Shown here in pieces: positions 26,130 to 37,870 of a DNA stretch of 64,000 nt (the first letter of the stretch is position 1; every line of letters begins with the position of its first letter). A program made the translations under genes and the position numbers. The DNA lies in the NCBI GenBank assembly GCA_034401795.1, contig CM067370.1, positions 106,787,387-106,851,386 on the forward strand, in the 5' to 3' direction. A model generated the notes under the pieces. That model was not told the DNA's origin. It ran no database searches and was given only the letters and a program-made list of their open reading frames with translations. Source of the stretch: Chaetoderma sp. LZ-2023a. Lineage: Eukaryota; Mollusca; Caudofoveata; Chaetodermatida; Chaetodermatidae.

Positions 26130-27451
26130 TTACACCTCAGCAGCGAAATTTCCCCATCGAGTCGGGGTCCCGCGACTAACGGTAGTAGGTCGCGGTGAAT
26201 GCACTGTCATTGCTGAAATGCTCTCATCATTATCATTATTGGCACTGTCCGAAACATCCGAAGTGATGGTGGCGGAAATATGGGCCTCTATGATGTCCCT
26301 CACAGTTACCGCTGGTTCCAGGATATCCGTCCGTGTAGCAGCAGCGGTACTAGTAATTACCAATGTTGCTGATGTGGTGGTGACGGGAACTGACGTGGTG
26401 ATGCCGGTTGTAGCTGGCGTGGTGGTGGCTGCAGTTGTCCTTGTGATGGCAGTGTGCGGTATCGTTGGCTGAAGTTGTGGTACGGAAATGGATACGGCGG
26501 GAGACGACATCCGTCGGAACTTAGCGTACTTTAACAGACGACTAGCAGTAATGTTAGGTACGGGATACATGTAAATGTCCTGTGTATGGGCGATTCGTTT
26601 CTTTCCCGCGTATGGACGTTCCGGCGTGGTTCCCTTCCTGACTGCTGGGTCAGAAAGGTGAGGAGCCGGATGCTGAATAACACGGGTCGGAGTTATGCTG
26701 ATTGTCACAGGCTGCGATGGTCCCGTTCCCTCATCTATGGTAAGTTCAGGCGGAGATGGAGACTGCAGATAGTTAGAAATGTCCATCTCCGCAGGTGTCG
26801 TAATCACCACTGAGATTGGCTGACTGGATACTACGGTCTACGGTGGCGGGAGTGGTAACCGTAGCTGACTGGCTAGTAACTGGTGCGGGAGCTGTTGCAC
26901 GGGATTTTACGGGCGATTTCTGCTTCCTGCTTTGCTTCAGGACCGGCGTGGATGAAGTGATTGGTACCGGTGTAACATTGTCAGACGCGACTGCGGGCAG
27001 AACTGCACGTCTGGCTGTCGGTACGTTACTTGCTGTAGCCGCGGGAAGATGATGTCCAACGGGATATCTACGCGTGGTGTTTTTCGTGCAGCCCATTTTC
27101 TCGGTCGGTAGAACCTTGACCGGGAGCTGAGATTCGAAGTGTGTGGCTAGAATGGCACGATCCTCATTCTCTTCTCCAGGAACTAACGTCACTTCCAACA
27201 CACGATGATGATGCCGAAGCGTGTGGGTGATCCCGTAGCGAGTAGCGTTGTAGAGGTACTGGCACGTCACACAAAAGGCTGATTGAAAGAGATGATCCTT
27301 ATTAATATGAAGGGTGCGGTCGGATTTCCTAGTGAAAGTTGGTACATGGCTCTCCGCTAGTCAACAATGAGTTACACGGGAACCGCTTCGGAACTGGCAC
27401 CGATTCTTCTTCTTCGGAATCCGATAACGAGAGATCTTCAAGGAGTGACAT
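26130..27451 (-). pseudogene. Broken ORF with one C2H2 zinc finger and a Thr/Pro/Ala-rich tail
   Basis: The minus-strand ATG at 27451 opens an acidic start (MSLLEDLSLSDSEEEE). After a frame change near 27330 it continues as RKSDRTLHINKDHLF, then a classical C-x2-C-x12-H-x3-H finger (starting FCVTCQYLY and ending HTLRHH). A long Thr/Ala/Pro/Val-rich region follows, then a second frame change near 26790. The end includes a basic YAGKKRIAHTQD block and an acidic SDSANNDNDES stretch. About 440 residues in all. A gag-like or regulatory protein of a transposon is possible; host origin is not excluded. The promoter at 27665 has the right position and strand. Confidence 0.55.
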
Positions 27452-27664
27452 CTTGTTCCCGCATGGTAGTTAGTTGCGGGAACTTTGTTCAAAACCAAAT
27501 GCCCTATCTCTTCATAGTTTTAACTTTCCAGGCCAAATGTAATAAAATAATAATAAGAAGAAAAACAGCAGAATTTAGTTTGCGACACGAAAGAATCCTA
27601 ATGCTATGTTCTTCCCTGGTGTCGCGTTTTGACGGGAAGACAAAGTTTCAGAGCGTGCTTCCTC

Positions 27665-27672
27665 CTTTTATA
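27665..27672 (-). promoter_or_regulatory. TATA box, repeat-associated promoter 2
   Basis: TATAAAAG on the minus strand lies about 215 bp upstream of the ATG at 27451. Its surroundings match the module at 24600, so the promoter was duplicated with its transposon or segment. Confidence 0.6.
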
Positions 27673-28349
27673 CTATTTGGTGACATCACAGGCGGCGGAT
27701 GACCACGCCTAAAAATCTTTATAGGTGATTCGGTCATTCTTATGTGAATATTTCCTTGCTTTTCGCCTGGACGTCTTTAGGAGTAATTGATCCAACTCAC
27801 TGGAAATAGTAGTAAATGTCACGTGGCTCTAACAAGCACGTGGTTGATCGGAACCATGTATGCTGTCTATGGCGACGGTCAAAATGCTGTTGCTGATATG
27901 TAGTCTGTTGCAGAGGCGAGAGATAAAAATATATATGTTACATCAAGATCTTTATAATGTCCCGTATTTGTGCGAGTTCTTTAACATGCGTCTTGGTAAG
28001 TGTCTGTAATAGGTAGTTCTCATTCCGTGTTGATTATAGACTGGAACGCACGGGAGAGAATTTGTGAAATTCTCTGATTTTACTGCAGGATTTTTGATGC
28101 CGCTTTACCGGCCTGTGCGCTAATGATTTGTGGCACGGTAGAGCAATTGTGCTCTTAATAAAAAATTTAACAGTAAAGTTGCAAGTAATTTTTATGAGTG
28201 GTTTAAACAGTTCTATTCATGCGGTAGATCAAAGTTACTGATCCCGTCAAGATAGCTGTGTTTTCCGAGCGGGGGGGCTGGTCAAGTATTCTCCTCGATG
28301 GGTAGCACTAGCTCCGTCCTGGCTTAGACCAAACATATCTGTACCATTT
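27673..28349. other. No gene recognised
   Basis: Mixed-composition sequence without an exon or named repeat. Confidence 0.4.
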
Positions 28350-29640
28350 TTAGCTCACCTGCCCAGAATAGCCAAGTGAGCTTATGCCATGGCGACCGTC
28401 CGGCGTCCGTCCGTCTGTCCGTCCGTCAACATTTTCCTTTAAACGACTTCTTCTCAAGAACCACTAGGCCGATATAAGTTATCTTTGGCAGGAAGTATCT
28501 TTAGGACATAGCGATCCAAGTTTGTTCAAACGAAGCTGATCGGCCAATTTGGCCGGTGGCCAATTTGGATTTCGGCCGATTTTAGGAAATGTCTATAAAA
28601 ATCTTCTTCTCCGAAACCGCTTGGTGGATTGCAGCAAATCCCATGAAATATGATCTAGGGCACGAGCTGAACCAAGTTTGTTCAAGGGAACTTAATTGGT
28701 CAAATGGTTCAGCGGCCATTTTGGTTGAGCTAGTTTTAGCGAAAACGACTTCTTCTCCAGAACCGCTGAAGGGATCAGGCCGAAATTTGGCAGATATGAT
28801 TAGGGACTAAAGGCCATTAAAGTTTGTTCAAGGGAAGTTAATCCGTCAAAAAACATGGTGGAGTCGGCCAATCAAAATACAGCATGTTTGGCGGCCATAT
28901 TGGATTTTTTTATGTGATGGATTTTGAGGCTGAAGTTGGTTTTATATAGGTTTTTTAGGTATTCTGATCACAAATTTGCAATTTTCAAAGCTGTCGGATA
29001 AGCGGTTTGGTGGCCATCTTGGATCATTTTCCCGCCAAAAGCTCCCATACTAAAGCAATGGGAGATTTAAAATGTCTACTTTTCGAGAACTTATGGGACG
29101 ATTTCAATTATATTTGGCAGGAAGTATCCTTAGGTTGTAGAGATTCTAATTTGTTCAAACAAAGCCGATCGGCCAATTTGGCCGGTGGCCAATTTTTTTT
29201 GGATTTTTGGCCGATTTTTTGAAACGTCTTTAAAAGTCTTCTCCGAAACCGCATGGTGGATTGAAACAAACCCCATGAAATATGATCTAGGGCAAGAGCT
29301 GAACCAAGTTTGTTCAAGTGAACTTGATTGGTCAAATGGTTCGGCGGCCATTTTGGTTGACCTAGTTTTAGCCAAAACAGCTTCTCCAGAACCGCTGAAG
29401 GGATCGAAATTTGGCAGATCTAATTAGGGATTAAGGGCCATTAAAGTTTATTCAAGGGAAGTTGATCCGTTAAAAAAACATGGCCACAGTGGGCCAATCA
29501 AAATACAGCATGTTTGGCGGCCATATTGGATTTTTTTATTTGATGGATTTTGAAGCAAAAACTTGTTTAGTACAGGGTTATGAGTATACTGATTTCAACC
29601 ATGCCATTTCTGAATCTATCAGATAAACGGCTTGGCGGCA
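28350..29640 (+). repeat. TTAGCTCACCTGG-family copy with two ~630-bp internal units
   Basis: It begins TTAGCTCACCTG, forms a hairpin with CCAAGTGAGC, and continues ATGCCATGGCGACC and GTCCGTCCGTC. Two long units follow, marked by GGCAGGAAGTATC near 28487 and 29118, each with CGGCGGCCAT/GCGGCCAT blocks and CAGCATGTTTGGCGGCCATA. The right end is unclear; a family-type terminus appears only at 31848-31881. ORFs of 70-80 residues come from the repeat. Confidence 0.75.
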
Positions 29641-29756
29641 TGTAGTAAAATTTGGCATTTAGTACAGGTGGTCTTTATAGCATGTTTAACTGCATTCTAA
29701 AACCCTTGTAATCATTTGACAGAGTGACCAAACTCACTTAGCAGCAGTTGTTCACT

Positions 29757-29845
29757 AGTTCAAAATAATAATTTGACTGAAAGTCATTGCTGCCTTAGAA
29801 TGCAACAACTTTCTGTCAAATAAATATCAAAATATTCAAAGTCAT
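29757..29845. mobile_element. MITE subfamily 1 core, eroded
   Basis: TTCAAAATAATAATTTGACTG and GTCAAATAAATATCAAAATATTC flank a TTGCTGCCTTAGAATGCAAC loop. Confidence 0.65.
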
Positions 29846-30038
29846 ATATGTCAGCATACACAATACATATCTTAGATATTTGGCCAGAATAGGAAAACAT
29901 TTAATCTTGTAATTTAAAACCACAACTCTAATTCTCAGGATTGAAATGAAATTAATACCCTGTGAGGTAGTGAGCTGATGAAGTGTACCATATTCACATA
30001 CTGATTTTAAAAGATTTATTTAATTAATTCATCATTAA

Positions 30039-30271
30039 CCCTTTCACACTCATATCAGCCAAAAACGGCTTCTGCAGTGGTTGTGAGAAATGTCCATTTG
30101 CCGACTAAAAGAAGACGGTTTTTGAAAATTTTACCACTGGAATGACTGGCTCGATTATCGAGCCAGTCATTCCAGTGATAAATTTTCAAAAATAGTCTTC
30201 TCTTGGTCTGCAAGTGGACATTTTCTTTGAGAAAATTTAAATTGTCTTGAATAGATTTGAGGGTTAAAGGG
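30039..30271. mobile_element. Full MITE subfamily 2 with TTAA target sites
   Basis: TTAA at 30035-30038 and 30272-30275 flank the element. Ends are CCCTTTCACACTCATATCAG and GAGGGTTAAAGGG. The centre is a long near-perfect palindrome around ACTGGCTCGATTATCGAGCC. Complementary arms include ATTTGCCGACTAAAAGAAGAC against GTCTTCTCTTGGTCTGCAA. The 79-residue ORF across it is a by-product. piggyBac-type MITE by its ends. Confidence 0.85.
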
Positions 30272-30729
30272 TTAAAGCCAGTTAATTCTAGCAATGAATT
30301 TAGTTGAGTATTGCGTTATTCACAAGTTTTGTTGGACAGCATGTAGCATGGTGACAGACATTTTGAAAATGGTTTTGCTGATGATGTCTGTTACTGTCGA
30401 GTGCAGCAACAGTTTTCAGTATGACTATTCAACCATTGTCACACCAATGTCTAGAGATTAATTGTTACAAAGCCAGTATTAGAAAGGCTGGTGTACAGTT
30501 TGTAAACACCATTGCTGAAGACCATTGCTGTCATAGACAGTGATGTTGCTGTTATACAATTGACAGCAACAGCTTACACAACAGCTGTTAAGCAACAGTT
30601 TAGCGCATTATTTCCAGTTAAATGCGTTAATAAGATTCGCTTATCAATTTATTACTATTAGCTCACCTGGCTATGGATATCAGAGGACACAATATCTTAC
30701 CTATTTTGCTAGGTTAGGAAAACGGTTAA

Positions 30730-30937
30730 CCCTTTAGCCATCATATCAGCCAAAAACGGCTTCGGCCGTGGTCTTGAGAAATGTCCATTTGCAGACCAAA
30801 TGAAGACTATTTTTGAAAATTTTACCATTGGACTCTTTTTAACGAGCCAGTGGTAAATTTTCAAAAATAGTCTTGGTCTGCAAATAGACATTTTCTATGA
30901 GAAAATTGAACGTTTCTTAAATTCAATGGTTAAATGG
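30730..30937. mobile_element. MITE subfamily 2
   Basis: TTAA (30726-30729 and 30938-30941) flanks CCCTTTAGCCATCATATCAG at the left and TTCAATGGTTAAATGG at the right, with a central palindrome GACTCTTTTTAACGAGCC that is worn compared with the 30.04-kb copy. Confidence 0.8.
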
Positions 30938-31287
30938 TTAATTAATGTGCAATTGGAGTTTTATTTCCACCATCCATTGACATATGACAGCTTTTATTAC
31001 CATAATAGATAAAAAACTAAATTAACCGGTTAATCTTTTCCCTGCAACTGCTGCCTAAATATTTAAGATATGTATTGTGTACTCTGATACCTATACTGTT
31101 AAAATATTTTGAAATGTATTTGATTCATTAAAAGTTGTTGCTGTCTAAGTCAGCTATGACTCAGTCAAATTATTTTTAAAATAAACTGCAGCATCGCGAA
31201 CTTGGCCATTCAGCAAGATGTACACATGTTAAAAGGATGGTTTGGAATATACTCAGTTGATCCTGCTATAAAGACCATCTGTATTAA

Positions 31288-31413
31288 CCCTTCTTAAAGA
31301 AAGCCAATGTTGCCTCGGGCACAACTTCGCGTCAAGTTAATTTCAAAATATTCAACAAAATAAGTTTTATATCATAAAGAATATACTTTTTCCGGGATTT
31401 ATGGGTGAAAGGG
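31288..31413. mobile_element. MITE subfamily 1, partial, TTAA-flanked
   Basis: TTAA at 31284-31287 and 31414-31417; CCCTTCTTAAAG at the left and GGGATTTATGGGTGAAAGGG at the right. Only the right core arm (TTAATTTCAAAATATTCAACA) survives. Confidence 0.65.
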
Positions 31414-31492
31414 TTAAGAAACCACCTGCCTTAAAGACTATTTTCTTCATTTGCTAAAGGCAATTAAGCAATGTATTTGAAACTTTATTAGC

Positions 31493-31616
31493 CTTTTAAT
31501 GGTCAAACCAGCGAAAACCTGCCTCTGCAGTGGCCTTGAGGAATGTCGATTTGCAGCCTGCAAATAGACATAACCTGAAAGTTTTGTTTTACTGAAAAAT
31601 CATGACCATTAAAGGG
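31493..31616. mobile_element. MITE subfamily 2, internally deleted
   Basis: CCTTTTAATGGTCAAACCAGC at the left and GACCATTAAAGGG with TTAA (31617-31620) at the right are inverted; the central palindrome is missing. Confidence 0.65.
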
Positions 31617-31847
31617 TTAAGAAACCAGTTACCATAAGGGGCTGTCTTCTGATTCTCACTTGAGTGGTGTCTTAATACAAGTTTGACTGCATGTCATCAA
31701 TTTCTGTTGTTAGTACTGATGTCTTCTATTTTTGCTTAAATATTGTTCAAAAGAACCTTTGCAAAATCAACCATTTGACTGAAAGTCATTGGAAGTGGCA
31801 CTGATTGATGTAAAACTCCATAAAGATTAGTTGAGTTGTAAATGTTC

Positions 31848-31881
31848 CTGGTGAGCGACACAGGCCCCTTGGGCCTCTTGT
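31848..31881 (+). repeat. Right terminus of a TTAGCTCACCTGG-family element
   Basis: GGTGAGCGACACAGGCCCC followed by TTGGGCCTCTTGTTA. The AGGCCC...GGGCCT hairpin matches the end at 49721-49751. It may close the copy that begins at 28350 or one beginning near 30658. Confidence 0.6.
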
Positions 31882-32814
31882 TAGTAATGGCTAAATTACA
31901 GTACAATTCGCAAACATGTGTGCCACAATTTTTATGATTACAATGCCGTCATTCGGAGATTGTGAATACAGTCAACCTGAGTGTCTGTGTTTCTGTCATG
32001 TTGGTGATTTGAATCTGTTATGCGTGACTGGTTCTCTGCGGCTGGTACTTGCGCTGTGGTGAAGATGACGCGTTTATGGCCGCCGGGTGCGGGAAGTGGG
32101 AGGGGGAGGCGGCGTGAATGTCAACTTTATCGAACCCTGCAGGTATTTCACTCTGTAATGGCCGAGCCCGTGGGCGCGACAGAGTTACTTTAGAGCGAAG
32201 ATGACCTGTTGGATGCTGTCGTAACTTTGATCAAACCATTGTCGAATTTAACTTTTCGGTAGCAAAATCCTACTCGTGACTGACGACAATGCGGGCATCT
32301 TGCTCTCTTAATAATATTGACTTATTACGTGTAGATGACGTATGTAGTTTAGCTGTTTCCGTACGAATTCGGGAGAAAGGGGTAGGGGAGGACGCTGGAC
32401 AAGCGTCTCCCCCGTGACGCATACTGTAGATGGCTGTGGTGCATTCCTGATATCCATATGATCAGTTCTCCCGTAACTGGATAAGAAGGTGTGTGCGGGA
32501 GATTTGTTGGCTGCTGTCTGTTGATGATATTGCTGTTGTCGGGATGTCCGGGCTGCTGTATGATGCTAATGTTATAGGCGAAGTGGGCGCATTCTAGTGT
32601 TCCACGCTGGAACGCCACGTCTGTTGTTATTTACGGGAGATGTAGTCTGCGGGAGGTATTACTTCTCCCGCAGTTCTGTGCGGGAGGAATTTGTTGCGGG
32701 AATTTTTATGTCTCTACTGGTGATTAATTAAGACCAGTAGGTGCTGCTAAATGCTGTTGATGCCGATGTTGAATGTCTCCGTTATGCTGAGTATAACTGA
32801 GCAAGTCTGTGATG
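31882..32814. other. No gene recognised
   Basis: Locally GC-rich sequence, with GGGAGGGGGAGGCGGCG near 32096 and a 9-bp perfect dyad CTGCGGGAG / CTCCCGCAG at 32647-32673. An 89-residue minus-strand ORF has no domain. Confidence 0.4.
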
Positions 32815-32995
32815 CATGTGCATAATGCGTTTTAATGAACTTGGTCATTTTTCGACGCACTCTCTCCCATAGGCCTGTATACGCTTATAGCTCTACCCAG
32901 AGGGGCGTGTTCAGGAAACGAATCCTAGACGGGCGGTGCGTACCCAGCTTAGCTGGTACGGCCAGTACCCGACCGGTCGATCCGAACTACAGTAG
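32815..32995 (+). repeat. ~180-bp repeat shared with 24948-25166, copy 2
   Basis: Same blocks and order as copy 1 (CATAATGCGTTTTAA, GCCTGTATACGCTTATAGCTC, CGTACCCAGCTTAGCTGGTA). The two diverge after GATCCGAACTACA. Confidence 0.8.
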
Positions 32996-33692
32996 AAAGG
33001 ATCAAAGGAAGGATTTGTCCGAAGACTATGGGTTCAAACATATGATGAATTTAAACGAGACTCGTAAAAGATATAGCTGAGGAATCTTCGAATTGGCCAC
33101 GAGACTGAAGAAACTGAGGAACCAATGTATTCTTGAGAAGAAAATACTTTATGCTTAATATTGAGTCCAACATGATATTATGGGGAAAAAATCCCAGCAA
33201 CAGATCAAATTTATATGTGATGATGAAGAATTGGTATGGAAATATACTCAACTGTCTAAGACCGGACTGAAAACCTTGGGTGATTTGATGACGCCACTTA
33301 AGAACAAGACATCAAAAAGGACCTGCAGATGGATAAACTGGAGAATTGGTATGGATGACACCCAGCGAATGAAAATGCAGTGTATGCAGTCGGGGTGAAG
33401 GACAAAATTCTGAATTACCAGAATTGACCTTCGTACACAAAACTGACTCCATTCTGCCCAAATTTTAACGCAATTAAGGAACCTTCCAAGCCAGAGGAAT
33501 CCCAGACTGGGCATGATGTGATTAAAAGAACCCAGATCCAGTTAAGATCAATTCTGGGTGTATGAAAATATCAGAAAACACTGTCCCTTATTCTTGACGA
33601 GACCAGTGATGACTGGCCAAAATGACTCCATGCCCATATTATTCCTTTCATCGATGAACTCCATTTCTGAGACAACGTATCAGAAAAAGAGT
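32996..33692. other. No gene recognised
   Basis: A-rich plus strand with short ORFs, one of 72 residues that is Lys-rich, and no domain. Possibly decayed transposon coding sequence. Confidence 0.35.
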
Positions 33693-33790
33693 TGAATATT
33701 ATACAACGATTTGACTGTAAGTCATCGTTGTCTCAAACAGCAATAAAGCAGCCATGGGTTCCAGTCAAAATTATTCCAAAATATGCAACA
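33693..33790. mobile_element. MITE subfamily 1 core
   Basis: GTTGAATATTATACAACGATTTG at the left and CAGTCAAAATTATTCCAAAATAT at the right around a short loop; moderately eroded. Confidence 0.6.
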
Positions 33791-33929
33791 GACTTAGTTG
33801 TGGGCTGTCGGGAAGGCTCTCCTGGCTTGGTCGATTCGATTAATAGGATTCAAAATCTCGATCCGATCGGACAATTCGACGGTAGTCTCCTACTTCATCA
33901 GACAGGGGGGAACCCGGTGACCTGCTCAA

Positions 33930-35240
33930 GTTCACCTTCGAGAGCTTATTTGCTCTAATCTTTTGCTTCGGAGACCTGATTTCCTGACGGAACGTAAGAG
34001 GAATATGTTTCCCCATTTGCTAATGTCCGATTCGGATGAAACGTCTTCCTCGCGGATGGCATAAGAAATCCTCTCCTCTAACGATTTGATCAGAACAGAC
34101 GCAGATGACTCGAATCTTGCATACAAAACCAAAACGGCTTCAGAATTCGCTGAAGAAGTCCCGACCCCCCCTCCCATTGCTGATGGTTTAGATACATTAG
34201 ATTTAGCAGAAGACACAGCTTTAGACATAACAGCAATGGAGGTTGGGGAAGAACGACCAGAGGGCAGCGCTTGTTTAGACGAAAACCTTAGATACGGACG
34301 TCAGACTACCCTATGCAAATCCTGCACATCGTTGTGGTGGTACACGTAGTGCACTTTGAACAGACATGTCCTCCATACTCCGCAGAGTGAACTCGGTCAC
34401 ACATTGAGGACGTGCACTTGATTTTATCGGTCGTTTTAACAGACTCCTAATTTAAACGAAAAAGGATTACAAATAAGCATACAGCTTGGTATTTCGTTAA
34501 AAAGAGTCTAGAAACATGCAAACGCATTTCAAAGAAAGGCGGGAAAAGTTCAAATTCAAAAATCCCTAACGACAAGAAAACAATGTTTCATAGGGAAATA
34601 AACGTAATTCCTTGTAACACACTAAACTGAAAGTGAATAAGGGCTCATTGGAGTAATAGAGGGATTTTAGATGGTGATGACTTAGGCATATTAAGGTTGT
34701 TACCACGAAAACGAAACCCCACGAAAACCGGTAACATTTATATACATAGTTATAAAGTTCAATATAACCACAAAATACTTCCAAAAACATAATTTAGGGA
34801 GGATAGACTTCATAATAGGCATATCTAGCGTGAGAAAGTCCTTCAATAGTAAACTGACACTGCGCAAAGCTATGAAAACTTTCTGATATTTAAGCAGTTA
34901 TTCTGCTTGCAGAATAATTGAAAAGTGAATCTGTTTCCTATTTGGGCTCCAGTACGCATGCGCAAGCGCGTATGGTGCCAGGTTTCACTAGGAAGTGAGT
35001 ACAGACTGGTGCCAGTCTATATCAGGTTATAAACTGGAGATGGACTTAACCAGTAGCCTGGTTGAGGGTCCATATTAATAGGAATAGGCATGGGGAGGAG
35101 AGTATGCAAACATAAAAATCTTATTCTGGTAGCTAAATGCAGAGAATTGATTTAGCAAGTAGTGATTGAACGGTAAGTATGTTTTTATAGTGGTTAACAA
35201 AACTACAGACCAGCCCGCACGGGGGTCTGTGTTTTTTTTT
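33930..35240 (-). pseudogene. DIRS-like gag copy A with its terminal leader
   Basis: On the minus strand, a leader at about 35215-34860 (GGTCTGTAGTTTTGTTAACC, ATAAAAACATACTTACCG, GGACCCTCAACCAGGCTAC) matches copy C closely over some 350 bp. The gag piece (about 34350-33930) carries ARFESSASVLIKSLEERISYAI, paralleling copies B and C. The Cys-rich N-terminus is disrupted, several frame changes are present, and no pol follows. Its gag relation to the complete element at 54.5-61.6 kb identifies the superfamily. A defective relic. Confidence 0.65.
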
Positions 35241-37870
35241 AAATCATCAGGACATGAAGTGTAAAATTTTCCTGGAAGTTGTCGGAAAAGGATAAATATG
35301 TGATTTGAAGATAAGAGCTGAGACCATATAAAAAGATTATCTGCCAGCACCTCGTACTCCTTAAAACACTTGATTCTGCCATTCCTCCACTGTATCCTAC
35401 TTGAAGAGAGCAGAAATTTATTGATCAGGAACAGAAGCAGGACTAATGTCACCGGAGACTAACATGGTTTGATAGAAAAAAGGGGGAGGATTCAATGACT
35501 AAGTTGATTGTACCTTATATGTAGGAAATCTGCTACCTATGACATGCATGAGGCTAGGTATATCCATCCCCACCCGTGAAAGAGTAGAGATTATCTAGAA
35601 GAGCTTAAGCATGACAACTTGGACCAAAATAAACCTGCAGAATCTTACTTTACAAAATCTAATTTTAAACAAAGCTGGTATGATATGAACTCAATTGTTA
35701 ATATCTTTATCAGATGATTAAACAGGAAAGAAGTCCACCAAACCTGTTACCAGATCAATGAAGGATAAGGACAAAAGACTGAAACTACACAGAAGGGTGA
35801 AAGGAAAAACCCCACATATTCCACAATCCATGAGAAAGCAATGACCCAATCATCTTGAGGAATTTATTTAATAATGCCTGGAAAAGTTAGAATTTAGAAG
35901 ATTAAAAATGGGCTTGAATAGATAAAACAGAGAAAAGAGCTCCATATGAAAATAACAGAAATAGACATATCACTAGTCAAAGAAAAAGATCAAAATTTCG
36001 ACTGAGCTCGAGAAAGGAGCGGTGTAAGTCTTGATAAGACAAAAAAGATTAGAGGAGGTACCTTATGTAGACTAACTTTATTATTGTGACAAGCTTACAT
36101 TAGCACATAAATATGCTTCATCATGGCGAGAGATCCTACTGACTGACAGAAAGGAAAGACTGATGTAAAAACTATCTGAAAAATAAATCGGGCCTGATAA
36201 GGTACTAAAAGATAGCAAACCACTATTCACAATTAAAATAATAAAGACTGATTCACTGATTTGCAGATTGATATTAGGAGAATCTTTTGAGATAACAGGT
36301 CGAAAGATGGAGGCTGATAGGAAGAGACTAATACATGAGAAGATTCAGGAGCAAAACAAAATCTAGTGAAGTCAAAACGACAAAAGAACTGCTAGAATCA
36401 TAAGAAATAATAAAATTATTCCTATGTAGAAGATAAATGCGAAGATGTATAAGGGTGAACTAGAGCATAAAAAATTAGGACACTAGGCAGAGATGGGTGT
36501 ACACAAGGTTCCGAAGGATGAGGATAAGTGGATGGTTCAGCCATTGCGCTAAGAACAACTATTAAAGAATTAAAAATATAAAAATAAGAGCCCCTGAGAT
36601 AGGGCATTTAAATTGTCAAACATGATTTAGAAACATAAATAATACCTGCAAAAGAGCAGAAGTGAATTGATTTGGCATACCTAACCCAGAAGTTTAATTT
36701 TAATCAATTGCTATACCATAAATACTGAGAGTTATAATCTAGGTAATAATTCCGAGCACAGGACAATTAGGCCGTATGCTCATCTTTTTTCGTTTATCTC
36801 CATGACTGTGCCGTCACTTCTGGTCATGGGTTGCATGTACGGTGTAGTCATGCATTGCCTCTTGACTAGCCAAAGCTTATCTAAACCATTTTCAAATGTT
36901 TTATGTTTTGGTGTGGAAACAACATGTTCAGACAAAACCATTTCACAGTTTACACACCCCTTAGAGAAATTTGGTTGGTTCTCCCCCTCTTCTGGTAGAC
37001 TTTCAGATGATTTCCACGAGTAATAGTCCATTTGCAAGCAGAATGTTATATTTGACTATAACAATTAATCGATTGAGAGCCGATAGAATTATCCTTCATA
37101 GCCTGGGTACGTGCTCTTTATATCCAATTTCGCCCGAGTTAAGTACCCACAGAAAAAATTTCCAAAATGGTGAGAGATTAGATTATACATTAAGTAGGAA
37201 AAACCCCATCTTAGGGCTAATGAAAGGGTCCGATAGTCAAGAACTTTCCTGATCCAAAGGCTATGCTTGCTACTAAAACATTGAGATCGACAAACATCTC
37301 TGATATAGTAAAACTTGGCCATCAAAGTTTGTAGTGTTTACTATCAAAATATTAACCATTTAACTCTCGAAGTTATTAGTCATAAGTTGAATCTGAATGA
37401 GTACCAGCAAAGATGGGAGTGGCATATTTACTTATAAACCCATAAATAGGCCGCGCATTTATGCTCAATTTACACATTCTAAAAAACTAGTGCACACTAT
37501 ATACAAGGATAAAACTTAGTCACGTTGTTTTCCTCTGGATTTCGAATTTCCCCTGCACAAATCTTGTCACCTCGCGGCTCTGCTTAATGTGTGCCTCAAA
37601 ACATCATTTTCGCAGAAGTGAAATTATTAAATTGAACAGCCTAAATATTGCGTATCCTTTAATAAAGATTGTTTATTCCATCAAAATTAATCCTAACTTG
37701 ACTAAATGTCGTCTTGAAAATATATAAATCAAAATCACCTGATATTACCTGATCAGATCAGGTTAAAGCAAATTTTAATGAGGTATCTTGAGCGAGTACT
37801 CGGATATAGAGTTATCCTGGAATCGGAAATTTGGCAATGCGATCTACGCTTCTCGTCAGCACCTACAAAC
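35241..37870. other. No gene recognised
   Basis: 2.6 kb of A-rich sequence with frequent stops in all frames. No exon, terminal repeat or conserved motif could be named. Its composition suggests an old decayed insertion. Confidence 0.4.

Noticed and set aside
26218..27052. Plus-strand ORFs rich in Val and Ala
   Set aside because: Antisense shadows of the Thr/Pro/Ala-rich minus-strand ORF, which has the zinc finger, acidic start and promoter.
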